Notes under the pieces: generated by a model
Database searches by the model: none
Seen by the model: only the letters and a program-made list of their open reading frames with translations
What the model was told of the DNA's origin: nothing
Part shown: positions 18,334-27,303 of the stretch, one piece after another
Position numbering within the stretch: position 1 is the stretch's first letter
How the letters are laid out: each line of letters starts with the position of its first letter
Assembly (NCBI GenBank): GCA_030027265.1
Contig: JASENG010000012.1
Location: 62,001 to 126,000 of the forward strand
Direction: 5' to 3'
Length of the DNA stretch: 64,000 nt
Origin: Lysinibacillus fusiformis
Lineage (GTDB): Bacteria; Bacillota; Bacilli; Bacillales_A; Planococcaceae
Translations under genes and position numbers: made by a program

Positions 18334-19536
18334 TTACCTAGGAGGATGATAAACTTCAATGGCTTTCGAGAGCACTTTTCGATCACTATACCATTTTCCT
18401 ATTAACAAAATAGCAAGGGCGACTGCTACAATGGCACCCGCGAAGGAAAGGGGCGCTTTAAAGCTATTAAAGGAAGACTCCGCAAAGCTTGCTAAAATAG
18501 GGCCAATAATTTGGCCGAGTGCATATGCAGTAGTTAATGCTGAAACGACAACACCACTTTGTTTTGGATACAGCTCTCGCGCATAGGCCGTAGAGACAGA
18601 AACAATCCCGACAAAAGTTAAGCCAAATAAAAAGGCAGATAGAAGCACGCTCCATGCAGTCTGTGTTAAAACCGGTAATAGAATTCCTATCACTTGTAAT
18701 ATGTAAGCAATAGATAGTACTTTCACGGTAGAATATTTTGATATGAGCAACATCCAGATTGGTGCGGCAGGAGCAGCAGCAATTCCGGCTATAACCCAAC
18801 TAAAACTAGCAAACGCTCTTAGACTCTCGATATTATATATGATATCTACTAAAAATGTACCCGTAATAATGTATCCAAGTCCTTCTAAACCATAGGCGAT
18901 GATCAACCAAGGCATAAACCCCTGAAGAATTTTCGTATCATTCGATTTTTCAACCTTCTCGCCATTCTGGATCGTGATCGTTCTCCAAAGCAAAAGTGTA
19001 ATAAGGAGGAATAGGGCAGATAATATGCCAAGACCCAGCCATGTACCTTCCCAATCAAAAAAACCTTCGATAAACGGAACAAGTAGACCAGAAATGGCGA
19101 TTCCAATACCAATTCCCGAGAATAAAAAGCCTGAAAATCGTGTCTGAAAATGAGCTGCTAAATAATCCATAATAATGCTGGACGTTAATACGAATATAAA
19201 ACCGCTTGATGCTCCAGCGATAAATCGCAATAGCACCCACAATAAAAATGAATGGGTCAGCCCCATAAAGAAAATGGAAAATACATTCAATAAGACTGTT
19301 ATAAGTAAGAAATTCTTTTTATTGCGATAAATAAAACCAGCCCCAAGAGCTCCTACAAAATAACCAATATAATTACTGGAAGCTAAATAGCCGCCTTCTT
19401 CAAAGGAAAGCCCTTCTTCAATTCGCATAAACGGCAAAATCGGTGTAAATGCAAAACGACTGATTCCCATCGCAACAACTAAAAGCAACACGCCCCCAAA
19501 AAGCACCCCTATGTGTTGTCTGTGCAAATAGTACAT
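18334..19536 (-). CDS. YbfB/YjiJ family MFS transporter
   Basis: This 400-residue protein has about twelve hydrophobic helices. The N-terminus (GISRFAFTPILPFM, then LSFEEGGYLASSNYIGYFVGAL) is typical of YbfB/YjiJ major-facilitator proteins, a subfamily without a settled substrate. The ATG at 19536 abuts AAGGGG, so initiation could instead be at TTG 19527, nine bases from that site. It is a single gene, divergent from the GNAT/racemase pair. A sugar, drug or organic-acid role cannot be decided from sequence. Confidence 0.87.
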   Translation of the reverse strand: MYYLHRQHIGVLFGGVLLLVVAMGISRFAFTPILPFMRIEEGLSFEEGGYLASSNYIGYFVGALGAGFIYRNKKNFLLITVLLNVFSIFFMGLTHSFLLWVLLRFIAGASSGFIFVLTSSIIMDYLAAHFQTRFSGFLFSGIGIGIAISGLLVPFIEGFFDWEGTWLGLGILSALFLLITLLLWRTITIQNGEKVEKSNDTKILQGFMPWLIIAYGLEGLGYIITGTFLVDIIYNIESLRAFASFSWVIAGIAAAPAAPIWMLLISKYSTVKVLSIAYILQVIGILLPVLTQTAWSVLLSAFLFGLTFVGIVSVSTAYARELYPKQSGVVVSALTTAYALGQIIGPILASFAESSFNSFKAPLSFAGAIVAVALAILLIGKWYSDRKVLSKAIEVYHPPR

Positions 19537-19717
19537 CCCCTTACAATCATTTTATGAAAAATTTCAAAAACTTTCCTATAATTGTAACATTCTAATATTG
19601 CAAATCAAGATTTTTTAGGATAATGAAAGAAGAAACAAATTTGCTCAAAAAGGAATTGGCTATGAATATATATAATTAAAGTTAACAAACGACTTATTCA
19701 GAAAGGAAGGGCTGGCG

Positions 19718-20524
19718 TTGGAGATTAGAGAGATAAAATCTATATCAGAGCTCGAAAAAGTTCAGCAGTTAGAAAAAGAGGTGTGGGGGCAATCACCGAT
19801 ACCAATTCATCAAACCTTAACCGCCATAAAAAATGGAGGAATTGTCGTTGGTGCCTTTCATGGCGAGGAATTAGCGGGGTTTAGTTATAGCTTTGCAGGA
19901 TTTAAGAATGGAAAGGTTCATCTCACATCGCATATTTTAGCGATTTCCAGCATGGTGAGGGAACAAGGAATTGGGGAAGCATTAAAGTGGGAGCAAAGAA
20001 AAATTGCTATAGAGCGAGGCTACGAAATGATGCTCTGGACATATGATCCATTGGAAACGCGCAATGGTTATTTAAACTTAACCAAATTACATGCTATTTG
20101 TGATACATATATTGAAAACTGCTACGGAGAAATGCAAGATGGGTTGAATAAAGGGCTGCCTTCTGATCGGTTTGAAGTGAATTGGCATCTGACTTCAAAG
20201 TATGTGGAAGAAAAGTGCACCATTGATTTTACAAATGCCAGCGTAATTGCCCCATACAGCATGAATGAATCCCATTTCCCAGTCCTGGCAGAGGTGGATA
20301 CTCAACTTTCTCTTAAAGAAGAGGTATATTTATTACCAGTACCACAAAATATGCAGCTTTTAAAAGCCGCAGATCCAGACCTTGCTTTAGAATGGCGATT
20401 GAAAACTCGATTATTGATTCAGTCATTTTTCTCAAAAGGCTATGTCGCTGTGCGCTTAGAAAAAGGAAAAAAAGAAGTCCACTACTATGTATTCGTAAAA
20501 AGAGAACTCATCGATCTAACATAA
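19718..20524 (+). CDS. GNAT family acyltransferase of the type paired with N-acylamino acid racemase
   Basis: This 268-residue cytoplasmic protein has a GNAT fold in its N-terminal half: VVGAFHGEELAGFSYSFAGF near residue 43 and the acyl-CoA loop region MVREQGIGEALKWEQR near 85. Its length and C-terminal half resemble the COG3375 group, predicted N-acyltransferases encoded beside N-succinylamino acid racemase. It has a TTG start after GAAAGGAAGGGCTGGCG. The racemase gene begins 17 bases downstream, so the two form an operon. N-succinylation of D-amino acids is the likely reaction by analogy with Geobacillus. Confidence 0.8.
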   Translation: MEIREIKSISELEKVQQLEKEVWGQSPIPIHQTLTAIKNGGIVVGAFHGEELAGFSYSFAGFKNGKVHLTSHILAISSMVREQGIGEALKWEQRKIAIERGYEMMLWTYDPLETRNGYLNLTKLHAICDTYIENCYGEMQDGLNKGLPSDRFEVNWHLTSKYVEEKCTIDFTNASVIAPYSMNESHFPVLAEVDTQLSLKEEVYLLPVPQNMQLLKAADPDLALEWRLKTRLLIQSFFSKGYVAVRLEKGKKEVHYYVFVKRELIDLT

Positions 20525-20541
20525 AAGAAAAGAGGATATCT

Positions 20542-21648
20542 ATGAAAATAAAAGAAGTAACCATCCGCCATTTAAAAATGAAACTGAAAAATCCCTTCTC
20601 TACAAGCTTTGGCACCTTTGTTGATAAAGAATTTTTATTATTGGAGGTGACAGATGAAAGGGGAACAATCGGTTTTGGGGAATCCGTAGCCTTCGATGCT
20701 CCTTGGTATAACGAAGAAACATTAAAAACAAACTGGCATATGTTAGAGGATTTTCTAATCCCTTTAATTTTGAATAAGGAAATACAGCATCCTGATGAGC
20801 TTGGGGAGTTATTTAAAGGGATCCGAAAGAATTATATGGCAAAGTCTGCAATTGAAGGGGCGATTTGGGATATTTATGTTCAACAAACAAATCAATCCTT
20901 AGCGCAGGCTCTCGGTGGGAAAAAAGAGAAAATCGAAGTAGGCATTAGCTTGGGTATTCAAGAGACGCTAGAGAAACAAATCGAGGTTGTAGATAAGGCG
21001 ATCAAGGATGGATATAAGCGTATCAAGCTAAAAATCAAGCCAGGATGGGATGTGGAAATGTTGCGCATTCTTCGTGAAAAGTTCCCGGATATCCCGATGA
21101 TGGCAGATGCAAATTCTGCATATACGTTAGAGGATGTCGGGATTTTGAAACAACTGGATGAATTTAATTTAATGATGATTGAACAGCCTCTTGCATCCGA
21201 TGACATTATTGACCATGCTATTTTGCAAAAACAAATTAAAACCCCGATTTGCTTAGATGAAAGTATTCATTCTTTGGAGGATGCACGAAAAGCGATCGAG
21301 TTAGGAAGCTGTGGCGTCATCAATATTAAAATTGGGCGCGTTGGCGGAATATCGGAAGCCAAAAAAATTCACGATTATTGTGAAGAAAAAGGGATTCCAG
21401 TTTGGTGCGGCGGAATGCTTGAATCAGGAATTGGCCGAGCACATAATATTGCCCTAACGTCTCTTGCTAATTTCGTGATGCCTGGTGACACAGCGGGCTC
21501 AAAGCATTACTGGGAGCAAGATATTATTGAACCGGAAGTTATTGTGGATGATGGGTACATTACTGTTCCACAAGAGAGCGGAACTGGCTATAAGGCGAAT
21601 CTGGATGCTATCGAAGGATATACAATTGCAAGTAAAACTTATAAATAA
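20542..21648 (+). CDS. Enolase-superfamily N-acylamino acid racemase / o-succinylbenzoate synthase
   Basis: This 368-residue protein is of the MenC/NSAR branch of the enolase superfamily. Active-site marks are the KxK pair in KRIKLKIKPGWD near residue 163, the metal ligands D in MADANSAY near 189, E in MMIEQPL near 214 and D in CLDESIHS near 239, and the second catalytic lysine in INIKIGRVGG near 263. ATG at 20542 is preceded by AAAGAGGATATCT. Being co-operonic with a GNAT acyltransferase and not with men genes argues for racemisation of N-succinylamino acids, although MenC activity may be retained. Confidence 0.88.
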   Translation: MKIKEVTIRHLKMKLKNPFSTSFGTFVDKEFLLLEVTDERGTIGFGESVAFDAPWYNEETLKTNWHMLEDFLIPLILNKEIQHPDELGELFKGIRKNYMAKSAIEGAIWDIYVQQTNQSLAQALGGKKEKIEVGISLGIQETLEKQIEVVDKAIKDGYKRIKLKIKPGWDVEMLRILREKFPDIPMMADANSAYTLEDVGILKQLDEFNLMMIEQPLASDDIIDHAILQKQIKTPICLDESIHSLEDARKAIELGSCGVINIKIGRVGGISEAKKIHDYCEEKGIPVWCGGMLESGIGRAHNIALTSLANFVMPGDTAGSKHYWEQDIIEPEVIVDDGYITVPQESGTGYKANLDAIEGYTIASKTYK

Positions 21649-21655
21649 GTGTGAA

Positions 21656-21700
21656 AAATCGCCAGGATAAGGAATGTTCATTCCATCCTGGCGATTTTTT
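21656..21700 (+). terminator. Terminator of the GNAT/racemase operon
   Basis: AAATCGCCAGGAT pairs with ATCCTGGCGATTT around an imperfectly self-complementary loop and is followed by TTTT. It lies eight bases after the stop. Confidence 0.9.
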
Positions 21701-21816
21701 CGTCGAAATTTGTAAAACATTTAATTGCTGTAATAGACGTATGTATAAAGAGAGAGAAATCATATTTATGAAAGTATGCAATATATGATTGTCCAAATTT
21801 AGAAAAGAGGGAATGG

Positions 21817-22857
21817 GTGAAAAGGAGTTTTCAAATCGGTGGTGCATTTGTTGGTTTAGTTGTTGGTGGAGGTTTTGCATCTGGCCAAGAAATCATGCAA
21901 TTTTTTACGGGTTTTGGTATTTACGGAATTATGGGAGCTATCGTGGCAATGGGCGGCTTTGCATTTCTAGGCATGAATATTGCTCAATTAGGCTACGAAC
22001 TACATACAAAATCACATAAAGAAGTGGTTTATCATATCGCAGGACGATCATTTGGTACAGTCTTGGATATTCTTATCACTTTCTTTTTATTTGCAGTAAC
22101 AGTTGCCATGTTCGCGGGAGCAGGAGCTACCTTTTATCAAATATTAGGCATTGATCCGATTTTGGGTAGCCTAATTATGGTGATTATTACGGTTTTTACA
22201 TTAATGCTGAATGTAAAAGATATTATTAATGTCATTGCAGTCGCATCGCCATATTTGATGGCGATCATGTTGCTTATTGCGCTCTACTCCATTTTTACAA
22301 TGGATTTATCGTTGGCAGAACAAAATATATTGGCGCAGCATCAGCGTGTAGCAGCTCCGAACTGGTTAATGGGTGCTCTTCTTTACGTATCCTATAATAT
22401 TGCCACGAGCGTTGCGATGATGACGGTTATTGGCAGTACAGCAAGCAGCCGAAGAGTTGCCGGTATTGGCGGAATCATCGGTGGCGTTATGATCGGGATT
22501 TTAATTATCCTTATTAACATTGCGATGTTAGCTAAAATGGATGTAGTCTCGGGAAAAGACATGCCAATTCTCGAAATAGCAGTAAATATGCATCCAGTAC
22601 TGGGACTTTTAATGGCAATAGCATTGTTGGGAATGATTTATAGTACGGCAGTGGGGCTTATGTATTCATTTATTGTCCGTTTTACTCCTCCCAAGGACCC
22701 CAACTACAAACCGATTGTCATTATGGTAGGGGCGATTGGGTTTATGGCAAGTTTTGTAGGCTTTACAACCCTGGTTGGGCAAGTATATTCGCTAATGGGC
22801 TATTTAGGTTTTGCAATTATAATCACTATTATTTTTTCGTGGATAAACAAACGGTAG
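21817..22857 (+). CDS. YkvI-like membrane protein (APC/LeuT-fold carrier)
   Basis: This 346-residue protein has about ten transmembrane helices. The N-terminus RSFQIGGAFVGLVVGGGFAS followed by GQE is the hallmark of the YkvI family, distantly related to amino-acid/sodium symporters with an unwound first helix. GTG at 21817 is preceded by GAGGGAATGG. It stands alone with its own terminator. The substrate is unknown; proximity to amino-acid racemisation genes is suggestive only. Confidence 0.85.
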   Translation: MKRSFQIGGAFVGLVVGGGFASGQEIMQFFTGFGIYGIMGAIVAMGGFAFLGMNIAQLGYELHTKSHKEVVYHIAGRSFGTVLDILITFFLFAVTVAMFAGAGATFYQILGIDPILGSLIMVIITVFTLMLNVKDIINVIAVASPYLMAIMLLIALYSIFTMDLSLAEQNILAQHQRVAAPNWLMGALLYVSYNIATSVAMMTVIGSTASSRRVAGIGGIIGGVMIGILIILINIAMLAKMDVVSGKDMPILEIAVNMHPVLGLLMAIALLGMIYSTAVGLMYSFIVRFTPPKDPNYKPIVIMVGAIGFMASFVGFTTLVGQVYSLMGYLGFAIIITIIFSWINKR

Positions 22858-22884
22858 CCTCCGACAATTCGGGGGTTATTTTTT
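22858..22884 (+). terminator. Terminator of the YkvI-like gene
   Basis: CCTCCGA pairs with TTCGGGG around a short loop, followed by TTATTTTTT. It begins at the stop codon. Confidence 0.75.
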
Positions 22885-22949
22885 ATGACACTTTTCCTTG
22901 CCTGCTCACATTTAATAAGAAGAAGAATCTACTTGCAAGGAGAATGAAG

Positions 22950-23693
22950 ATGAATAATCAATTTTATTGGAGGAGAGTTCCTGGAGTGCCTCTTTCGCCA
23001 GGTCAATCTGTTGTTGCTAGTCAGATTGGCGATGTTACGGGAGATGGTTTTCAGGATTGGATTTATCTGATCGGGACTAAACAAACAGATAGTCCGTATA
23101 TAACCAACATTCAACTGGTAGTTAGAAATGGCCGTACAAACCAATCTCAAGCTTTTAATTTGTCTGAAAATGCAGGATATCAGCCGACCTTGTGGCTTGG
23201 CGATTTGACTGGGAACGGTGTAAAAGATATTTTTATCGTTATTGATTCAGGTGGAAGCGGCGCAATTATTTTTGCCTATGTGTATTCATTTATTCAAGGA
23301 AGAATGACGAAAATTTTTGATTCCATTCAATTTAATGAGCAGCACCCATATAAAGTGCAATACGCAAATAATTATAAGGCAGATGTATACAGTGGAAGTC
23401 CAAGGAAAAAATATACTTTGGACTTGAGCTATAAGGGAACCGACTATTTGAATGAAATTTATAATCCCGATGGCACTTTAAAGCAACCGATAGAAGGCTG
23501 GGTCGATCCAGTAAGTGCACTATACCCAATTGACTTAGCGCGGAACGGTAAATATGACTTGCTCGGCATGCAACAAATTGCAGGACGCTATCATGCAGAT
23601 GGATTGGGCTATGTTGAAAATCTTCTCCACTTTGATGGTCGGGAGTTTATTATTGTGCGCCAAACTATTGCAATTTATGGTGAAGATTTATAA
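22950..23693 (+). CDS. VCBS/FG-GAP-repeat-like protein, possibly spore-associated
   Basis: This 247-residue protein carries acidic calcium-loop-like repeats: GDVTGDGFQDWIYLIG near residue 24 and GDLTGNGVKDIFIVID near 78, the DxTGDGxxD pattern of FG-GAP/VCBS blades. A third, degenerate one is PIDLARNGKYDLLGM. No signal peptide is apparent, although FG-GAP proteins are usually extracytoplasmic, so a spore or cell-surface location without a classical signal is possible. ATG at 22950 has AAGGAGAATGAAG ahead of it. The open frame extends upstream to 22839 but lacks a ribosome site there. Confidence 0.7.
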   Translation: MNNQFYWRRVPGVPLSPGQSVVASQIGDVTGDGFQDWIYLIGTKQTDSPYITNIQLVVRNGRTNQSQAFNLSENAGYQPTLWLGDLTGNGVKDIFIVIDSGGSGAIIFAYVYSFIQGRMTKIFDSIQFNEQHPYKVQYANNYKADVYSGSPRKKYTLDLSYKGTDYLNEIYNPDGTLKQPIEGWVDPVSALYPIDLARNGKYDLLGMQQIAGRYHADGLGYVENLLHFDGREFIIVRQTIAIYGEDL

Positions 23694-23757
23694 AAAATTT
23701 GAGTATATCCTCCTTAAAACAACACATTCTATATACATCACGTAAAGGAGGGAATTT

Positions 23758-24156
23758 GTGTTGAAAAAATTATTAGCAATTCCATTTATGTTTCTTTTTG
23801 CAGGAGCATTAGTTGCTTGTGGTACGACAGATGATGCTATAGAAAATGGTACTGAAGATGTCATAAATGAAGATGTACATGATGATGGTACAAACAACTT
23901 GAATACTGATGATACAAACGGTACAGGCAACAACAATAATACTGTTGGCGATGATGAAACAGTAGATACTGAAGATGGTATGGGTACTAACAACGGTACA
24001 ACTGATGGTACTGGTGGTACTAATAATACTACTGGTGGTACAACAAACGGTACGACTGGTGGTACAGGTGGTACTACTACAAATGGAGCTGGAACTACAG
24101 GTGGTACTGGCACAGGTGGTACAACAGACAGAGACAAAGCGGATGATGAAGAATAA
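23758..24156 (+). CDS. Small Thr/Gly/Asn-rich lipoprotein
   Basis: This 132-residue exported protein starts MLKKLLAIPFMFLFAGALVA followed by the lipobox cysteine (LVAC). After an acidic stretch the C-terminal half is low complexity, built from GT, GGT, NGT and NNT units, and it ends in an acidic DRDKADDEE tail. It has no recognisable domain. GTG at 23758 follows AAAGGAGGGAATTT. The repeat is encoded by near-repeats of GGTAC-type codons, which makes it prone to length change. It may be a cell-surface linker or a spore-envelope lipoprotein, but the function is unknown. Confidence 0.75.
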   Translation: MLKKLLAIPFMFLFAGALVACGTTDDAIENGTEDVINEDVHDDGTNNLNTDDTNGTGNNNNTVGDDETVDTEDGMGTNNGTTDGTGGTNNTTGGTTNGTTGGTGGTTTNGAGTTGGTGTGGTTDRDKADDEE

Positions 24157-24166
24157 TTAGCTTGTT

Positions 24167-24206
24167 AAAGCCAATTCCAATTATGGAATCGGCTTTATTT
24201 TTTTTA
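24167..24206 (+). terminator. Terminator of the Thr/Gly-rich lipoprotein gene
   Basis: AAAGCCAATTCC pairs with GGAATCGGCTTT (one wobble), followed by a long T-run. Confidence 0.85.
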
Positions 24207-24237
24207 AAAATGCACCTAAAAATCAGGAGTTGATAAT

Positions 24238-24264
24238 ATGTTAATAAAAACAAGGGATTATTAG
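24238..24264 (+). other. Possible 8-codon leader ORF before the S66 peptidase
   Basis: ATG at 24238 has AGGAGTTGATAAT before it, a better ribosome site than the peptidase has, but the frame stops after MLIKTRDY. It is out of frame with the following gene. It may be a leader peptide used for coupling, or the trace of a frameshift at the gene's N-terminus. Confidence 0.4.
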
Positions 24265-24284
24265 ACGAAATGGGGCTAAGAGAT

Positions 24285-25301
24285 ATGATCAAATATCCAC
24301 AACTAAGTAAGCCGGTAAGGATTGGCGTCACTGCACCTTCTTCAGGGTTATATTTGGAACAGCATTCCTTATTGGAAGAAGCGGTTTATCGAATGAAAGG
24401 GAAAGGCTATGAATTCCTAATTGGACAAACCTGCTGGACGGAATATAAATTAAAATCCGCACCCGCAAAAACAAGGGCAGATGAATTAAATCTTATGTTT
24501 CAAGATGATTCTGTACAGTTCATATATCCCCCATGGGGTGGAGAATTATTAATTGAGACTTTGGAGCATGTGGACTTTGAAAACATAAAGCCTAAATGGC
24601 TGCTTGGCTATTCAGACATCAGTACATTATTGCTTGCTGTCACTTTAAAGACAGGAATTGCTACCGCACACGGGCCAAATTTAATTGACCTGCGTGGACA
24701 AACCTCCGATCCGACAACGGCTATGTGGGAAAAGGTATTATTCACAAAAATGGGGGAAGAAATCATTCAATTTCCATCTGAAATGTATCAGCTAAGGTGG
24801 CAGCACGATTATGTGACAGATTGGATTTATCATTTAACAGAACCTACAAAATGGAAGACAATAAAAAACACGCCTATTTTAATCAAAGGACGTTTACTTG
24901 GAGGCTGTATCGATGTCATTCGTCATTTAATCGGTACGCCATATGGGAATGTCGGGCAGTTTCAAGAAAAGTACATAAATAAAGAGCCGATCATCTGGTA
25001 CTTTGAAAATTGTGAGTTAAAGGTGCCGGATCTGCGTAGAACCCTTGTACAAATGAAGCTGGCTGGATGGTTTGAAAATTCTAGCGGGATTCTTTTTGGG
25101 AGAAGCATGGCCAATGATACTGCCGATGATTATCATGTATTAGATGTCTATATGGAGCTTGCTGAAGAAATCAATCTGCCTATTGCCTATGATATCGATT
25201 GTGGACATATGCCGCCGCAGCTGACTTTTATCAACGGAGCATATGCGGAGGTAAGGGTCTATAACAATAATGGAAGTATGGTTAAGCAGATTTTTAAATG
25301 A
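24285..25301 (+). CDS. S66 family LD-carboxypeptidase / MccF-like peptidase
   Basis: This cytoplasmic serine carboxypeptidase of about 338 residues belongs to the S66 family, which contains LD-carboxypeptidase A (murein recycling) and MccF (microcin C resistance). The N-terminal signature IGVTAPSSG is present. The catalytic triad is visible as Ser in GYSDIS near residue 110, Glu in FENCELKVPD near 242 and His in DCGHMPPQ near 308. Length and sequence favour the MccF-like branch. The frame opens upstream at ATG 24270, but the domain starts naturally at ATG 24285. Neither has a strong ribosome site. Confidence 0.85.
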   Translation: MIKYPQLSKPVRIGVTAPSSGLYLEQHSLLEEAVYRMKGKGYEFLIGQTCWTEYKLKSAPAKTRADELNLMFQDDSVQFIYPPWGGELLIETLEHVDFENIKPKWLLGYSDISTLLLAVTLKTGIATAHGPNLIDLRGQTSDPTTAMWEKVLFTKMGEEIIQFPSEMYQLRWQHDYVTDWIYHLTEPTKWKTIKNTPILIKGRLLGGCIDVIRHLIGTPYGNVGQFQEKYINKEPIIWYFENCELKVPDLRRTLVQMKLAGWFENSSGILFGRSMANDTADDYHVLDVYMELAEEINLPIAYDIDCGHMPPQLTFINGAYAEVRVYNNNGSMVKQIFK

Positions 25302-25307
25302 TTTTCA

Positions 25308-25347
25308 AAACGAGCATCTCCAATGAGGAGATGCTCGTTTATTTTTA
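25308..25347. terminator. Bidirectional terminator between the S66 peptidase and usp genes
   Basis: AAACGAGCATCTCC pairs with GGAGATGCTCGTTT. T-rich tracts flank it on both strands and it lies between convergent genes. Confidence 0.9.
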
Positions 25348-25764
25348 TTTCACGATTAATGCAGGACAATTCACGCGCTTCATGACTTTATGACTGACGC
25401 TTCCTAAGACCATTTCCTGCAATCCATTTAAACCGCGGCTGCCAATGACAACGAGTTCCACTTTTTGATCATTCGCGTATTTTATGATTTCGGGACCAGG
25501 CGCCCCATGCAAGAATGTCACTTTATAAGAAACATTTGATTCCTTCAGCAATTGTTCTATCTTCGAAAGCTTTTTACGGCGTTCTAAATTTCTTGCTTCA
25601 CTGGAGCTTGTGTGTAAAACTTCAGATTTCGATTTATCGAAGTCGACCACATAAACGACTTCAACAATTGAATCGTTGACGCATGTTGCTATTTCAATCG
25701 CTTCTTTTGCAGCGCGGACAGCATTTTCAGAACCATCAGCAGCTAATAAAATATGTTTGTACAT
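25345..25764 (-). CDS. Universal stress protein UspA family
   Basis: This 139-residue single-domain cytoplasmic protein of the Usp fold starts MYKHILLAADGSENAVRAA. Near residue 109 it has the nucleotide-binding pattern GSRGLNGLQEMVLGSVSHKV, so it is of the ATP-binding subtype. ATG at 25764 follows GGAGGGTAACGAT. It lies 12 bases downstream of a SulP transporter gene and must be co-transcribed with it. Usp proteins and STAS-containing anion carriers are often paired in Bacillales, which suggests the Usp modulates the transporter. Confidence 0.93.
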   Translation of the reverse strand: MYKHILLAADGSENAVRAAKEAIEIATCVNDSIVEVVYVVDFDKSKSEVLHTSSSEARNLERRKKLSKIEQLLKESNVSYKVTFLHGAPGPEIIKYANDQKVELVVIGSRGLNGLQEMVLGSVSHKVMKRVNCPALIVK

Positions 25765-25776
25765 ATCGTTACCCTC

Positions 25777-27210
25777 CTAATGTGATGAAGATACACCTTC
25801 TAATTTCGAGATAATTTTCTTGCTGGAAGCATCTAGTCCAACGACTTCAACCTGAATCCCTTTTTCTTTCAGAAGATCCTCGACTTTTACAAGTGCACCA
25901 ACACCTGAATCATCCCAAATACGACTATTTGAGAAGTCGATCTGAATAGAATTACTTTTAATTTCATTATATTTAAAGTAGTCAACAAAAGAGTCGGTTG
26001 AAGCAAAGAAAAGTTGCCCACTTACAAGATAGTGATTGTTTTCTTCTGTAATTTTCACAGAAGAGATTTTCACTACGAAGAACATCGCGCTTAAAATGAC
26101 CCCTGCAATTACACCTTTTGAAAGGTCGTGTGTCAACACTACAATTACTACGGTTGTGAGCATGACAATCGCATCCGTACGTGGAGCTTTCACAAGATAT
26201 TTAAAAGAAGTCCAATCGAAAGTTCCAATACATACCATAATCATTATTCCAACTAATACGGGCATTGGGATTTTAACGACCAAATCACCTAATACGAGAA
26301 TTAAAAACATTAAAAATACCCCGGCTATTAATGTAGATAATCGGCCACGCCCACCAGATTTCACATTAATAACAGATTGGCCGATCATCGCACAGCCAGC
26401 CATTCCACCAAAGAAGCCTGTGACAATATTGGCAATCCCTTGCCCTCTTGCTTCCTGGTTTTTATTGCTCTCTGTTCCAGTCATATCATCGACAATTTGG
26501 GCTGTTAATAGAGATTCAACTAGACCAACAATCGCAAGTGAAATAGAGAAAGGAAAAATGATTTTGAATGTTTCTAGATTAAAGGGAACATCTGGAATCA
26601 TGAATGTCGGCAAAGTTTGAGTAATCGTTCCAAGATCTCCGATTGTTCTTAAATTGATACCGCTAAAGATCGCAACAATTGTTAATGCAACAATTGCAAT
26701 AAGCGGTGCTGGAATCACTTTTATAAAACGTGGTAATGTATAGACAAGTACTAAAGTGATGCCAACAAAGACATAAGTCATCGTAGAAATGCCGATAAAA
26801 TGAGGTACTTGTGCCATAAAGATTAAGATGGCCAATGAATTTACGAACCCGATCATGACCGCATTCGGGATAAATTTCATTAATTTTGCTATCTTTAGCA
26901 CGCCGAAAATGATCTGGATCACACCAGTTAATAGAGTTGCGGCAAATAAATACTCTAATCCATAATCTCTGATTAACGGCATCATTACGAGCGCCATTGC
27001 ACCAGTTGCAGCAGAAATCATCCCGGGACGTCCACCGGCAAATGCTATGGTGACGGCCATAGTGAAAGATGCGTATAGACCAACCATTGGGTCAACACCA
27101 GCGATAATGGAAAATGCGATGGCTTCGGGAATAAGTGCAAGTGCTACGACAAGCCCGGATAAAATATCGCCTCGGATATTGCCGAACCATTGTTGTTTTA
27201 AACTTTGCAT
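25777..27210 (-). CDS. SulP family inorganic anion transporter with STAS domain
   Basis: This 477-residue membrane carrier has about 12-14 helices (residues about 10-380) followed by a cytoplasmic STAS domain (about 395-470, with [20 protein letters not shown]). The N-terminal [17 protein letters not shown] is the family signature. SulP members carry sulfate, bicarbonate or other anions. The conserved Ser in the STAS loop (WDDSGVGAL) is the kind phosphorylated in anti-sigma antagonists. ATG at 27210 follows AAAGGAGAGTTC. It leads the SulP-Usp operon; bicarbonate or sulfate is the likely substrate. Confidence 0.92.
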   Translation of the reverse strand: MQSLKQQWFGNIRGDILSGLVVALALIPEAIAFSIIAGVDPMVGLYASFTMAVTIAFAGGRPGMISAATGAMALVMMPLIRDYGLEYLFAATLLTGVIQIIFGVLKIAKLMKFIPNAVMIGFVNSLAILIFMAQVPHFIGISTMTYVFVGITLVLVYTLPRFIKVIPAPLIAIVALTIVAIFSGINLRTIGDLGTITQTLPTFMIPDVPFNLETFKIIFPFSISLAIVGLVESLLTAQIVDDMTGTESNKNQEARGQGIANIVTGFFGGMAGCAMIGQSVINVKSGGRGRLSTLIAGVFLMFLILVLGDLVVKIPMPVLVGIMIMVCIGTFDWTSFKYLVKAPRTDAIVMLTTVVIVVLTHDLSKGVIAGVILSAMFFVVKISSVKITEENNHYLVSGQLFFASTDSFVDYFKYNEIKSNSIQIDFSNSRIWDDSGVGALVKVEDLLKEKGIQVEVVGLDASSKKIISKLEGVSSSH

Positions 27211-27303
27211 GGAACTCTCCTTTATAATAAAAATTCTTTGATTATCATAACACTTTCATTCCTAAAAAGGAACCTTTTTGGGAATTGGTAAGGAGTGAAG
27301 TAA

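Noticed and set aside
18359-19240. Multiple open frames overlapping the YbfB/YjiJ MFS gene
   Set aside because: Antisense or out-of-frame shadows of a clearly coded membrane protein.
20392-20541. N-terminal extension of the racemase into the GNAT gene
   Set aside because: The extended frame overlaps the GNAT coding region, has no ribosome site and no enolase-fold sequence; ATG 20542 starts the normal domain.
24000-24120. Possible CRISPR or direct repeat array
   Set aside because: The repeats are codon-level GGTAC-type units inside a coding region, with no spacers.
23688-24137. Minus-strand 149-codon Val/Pro-rich open frame
   Set aside because: It is the complement of the Thr/Gly-repeat lipoprotein gene; low-complexity codons create an open antisense frame. 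No ribosome site.
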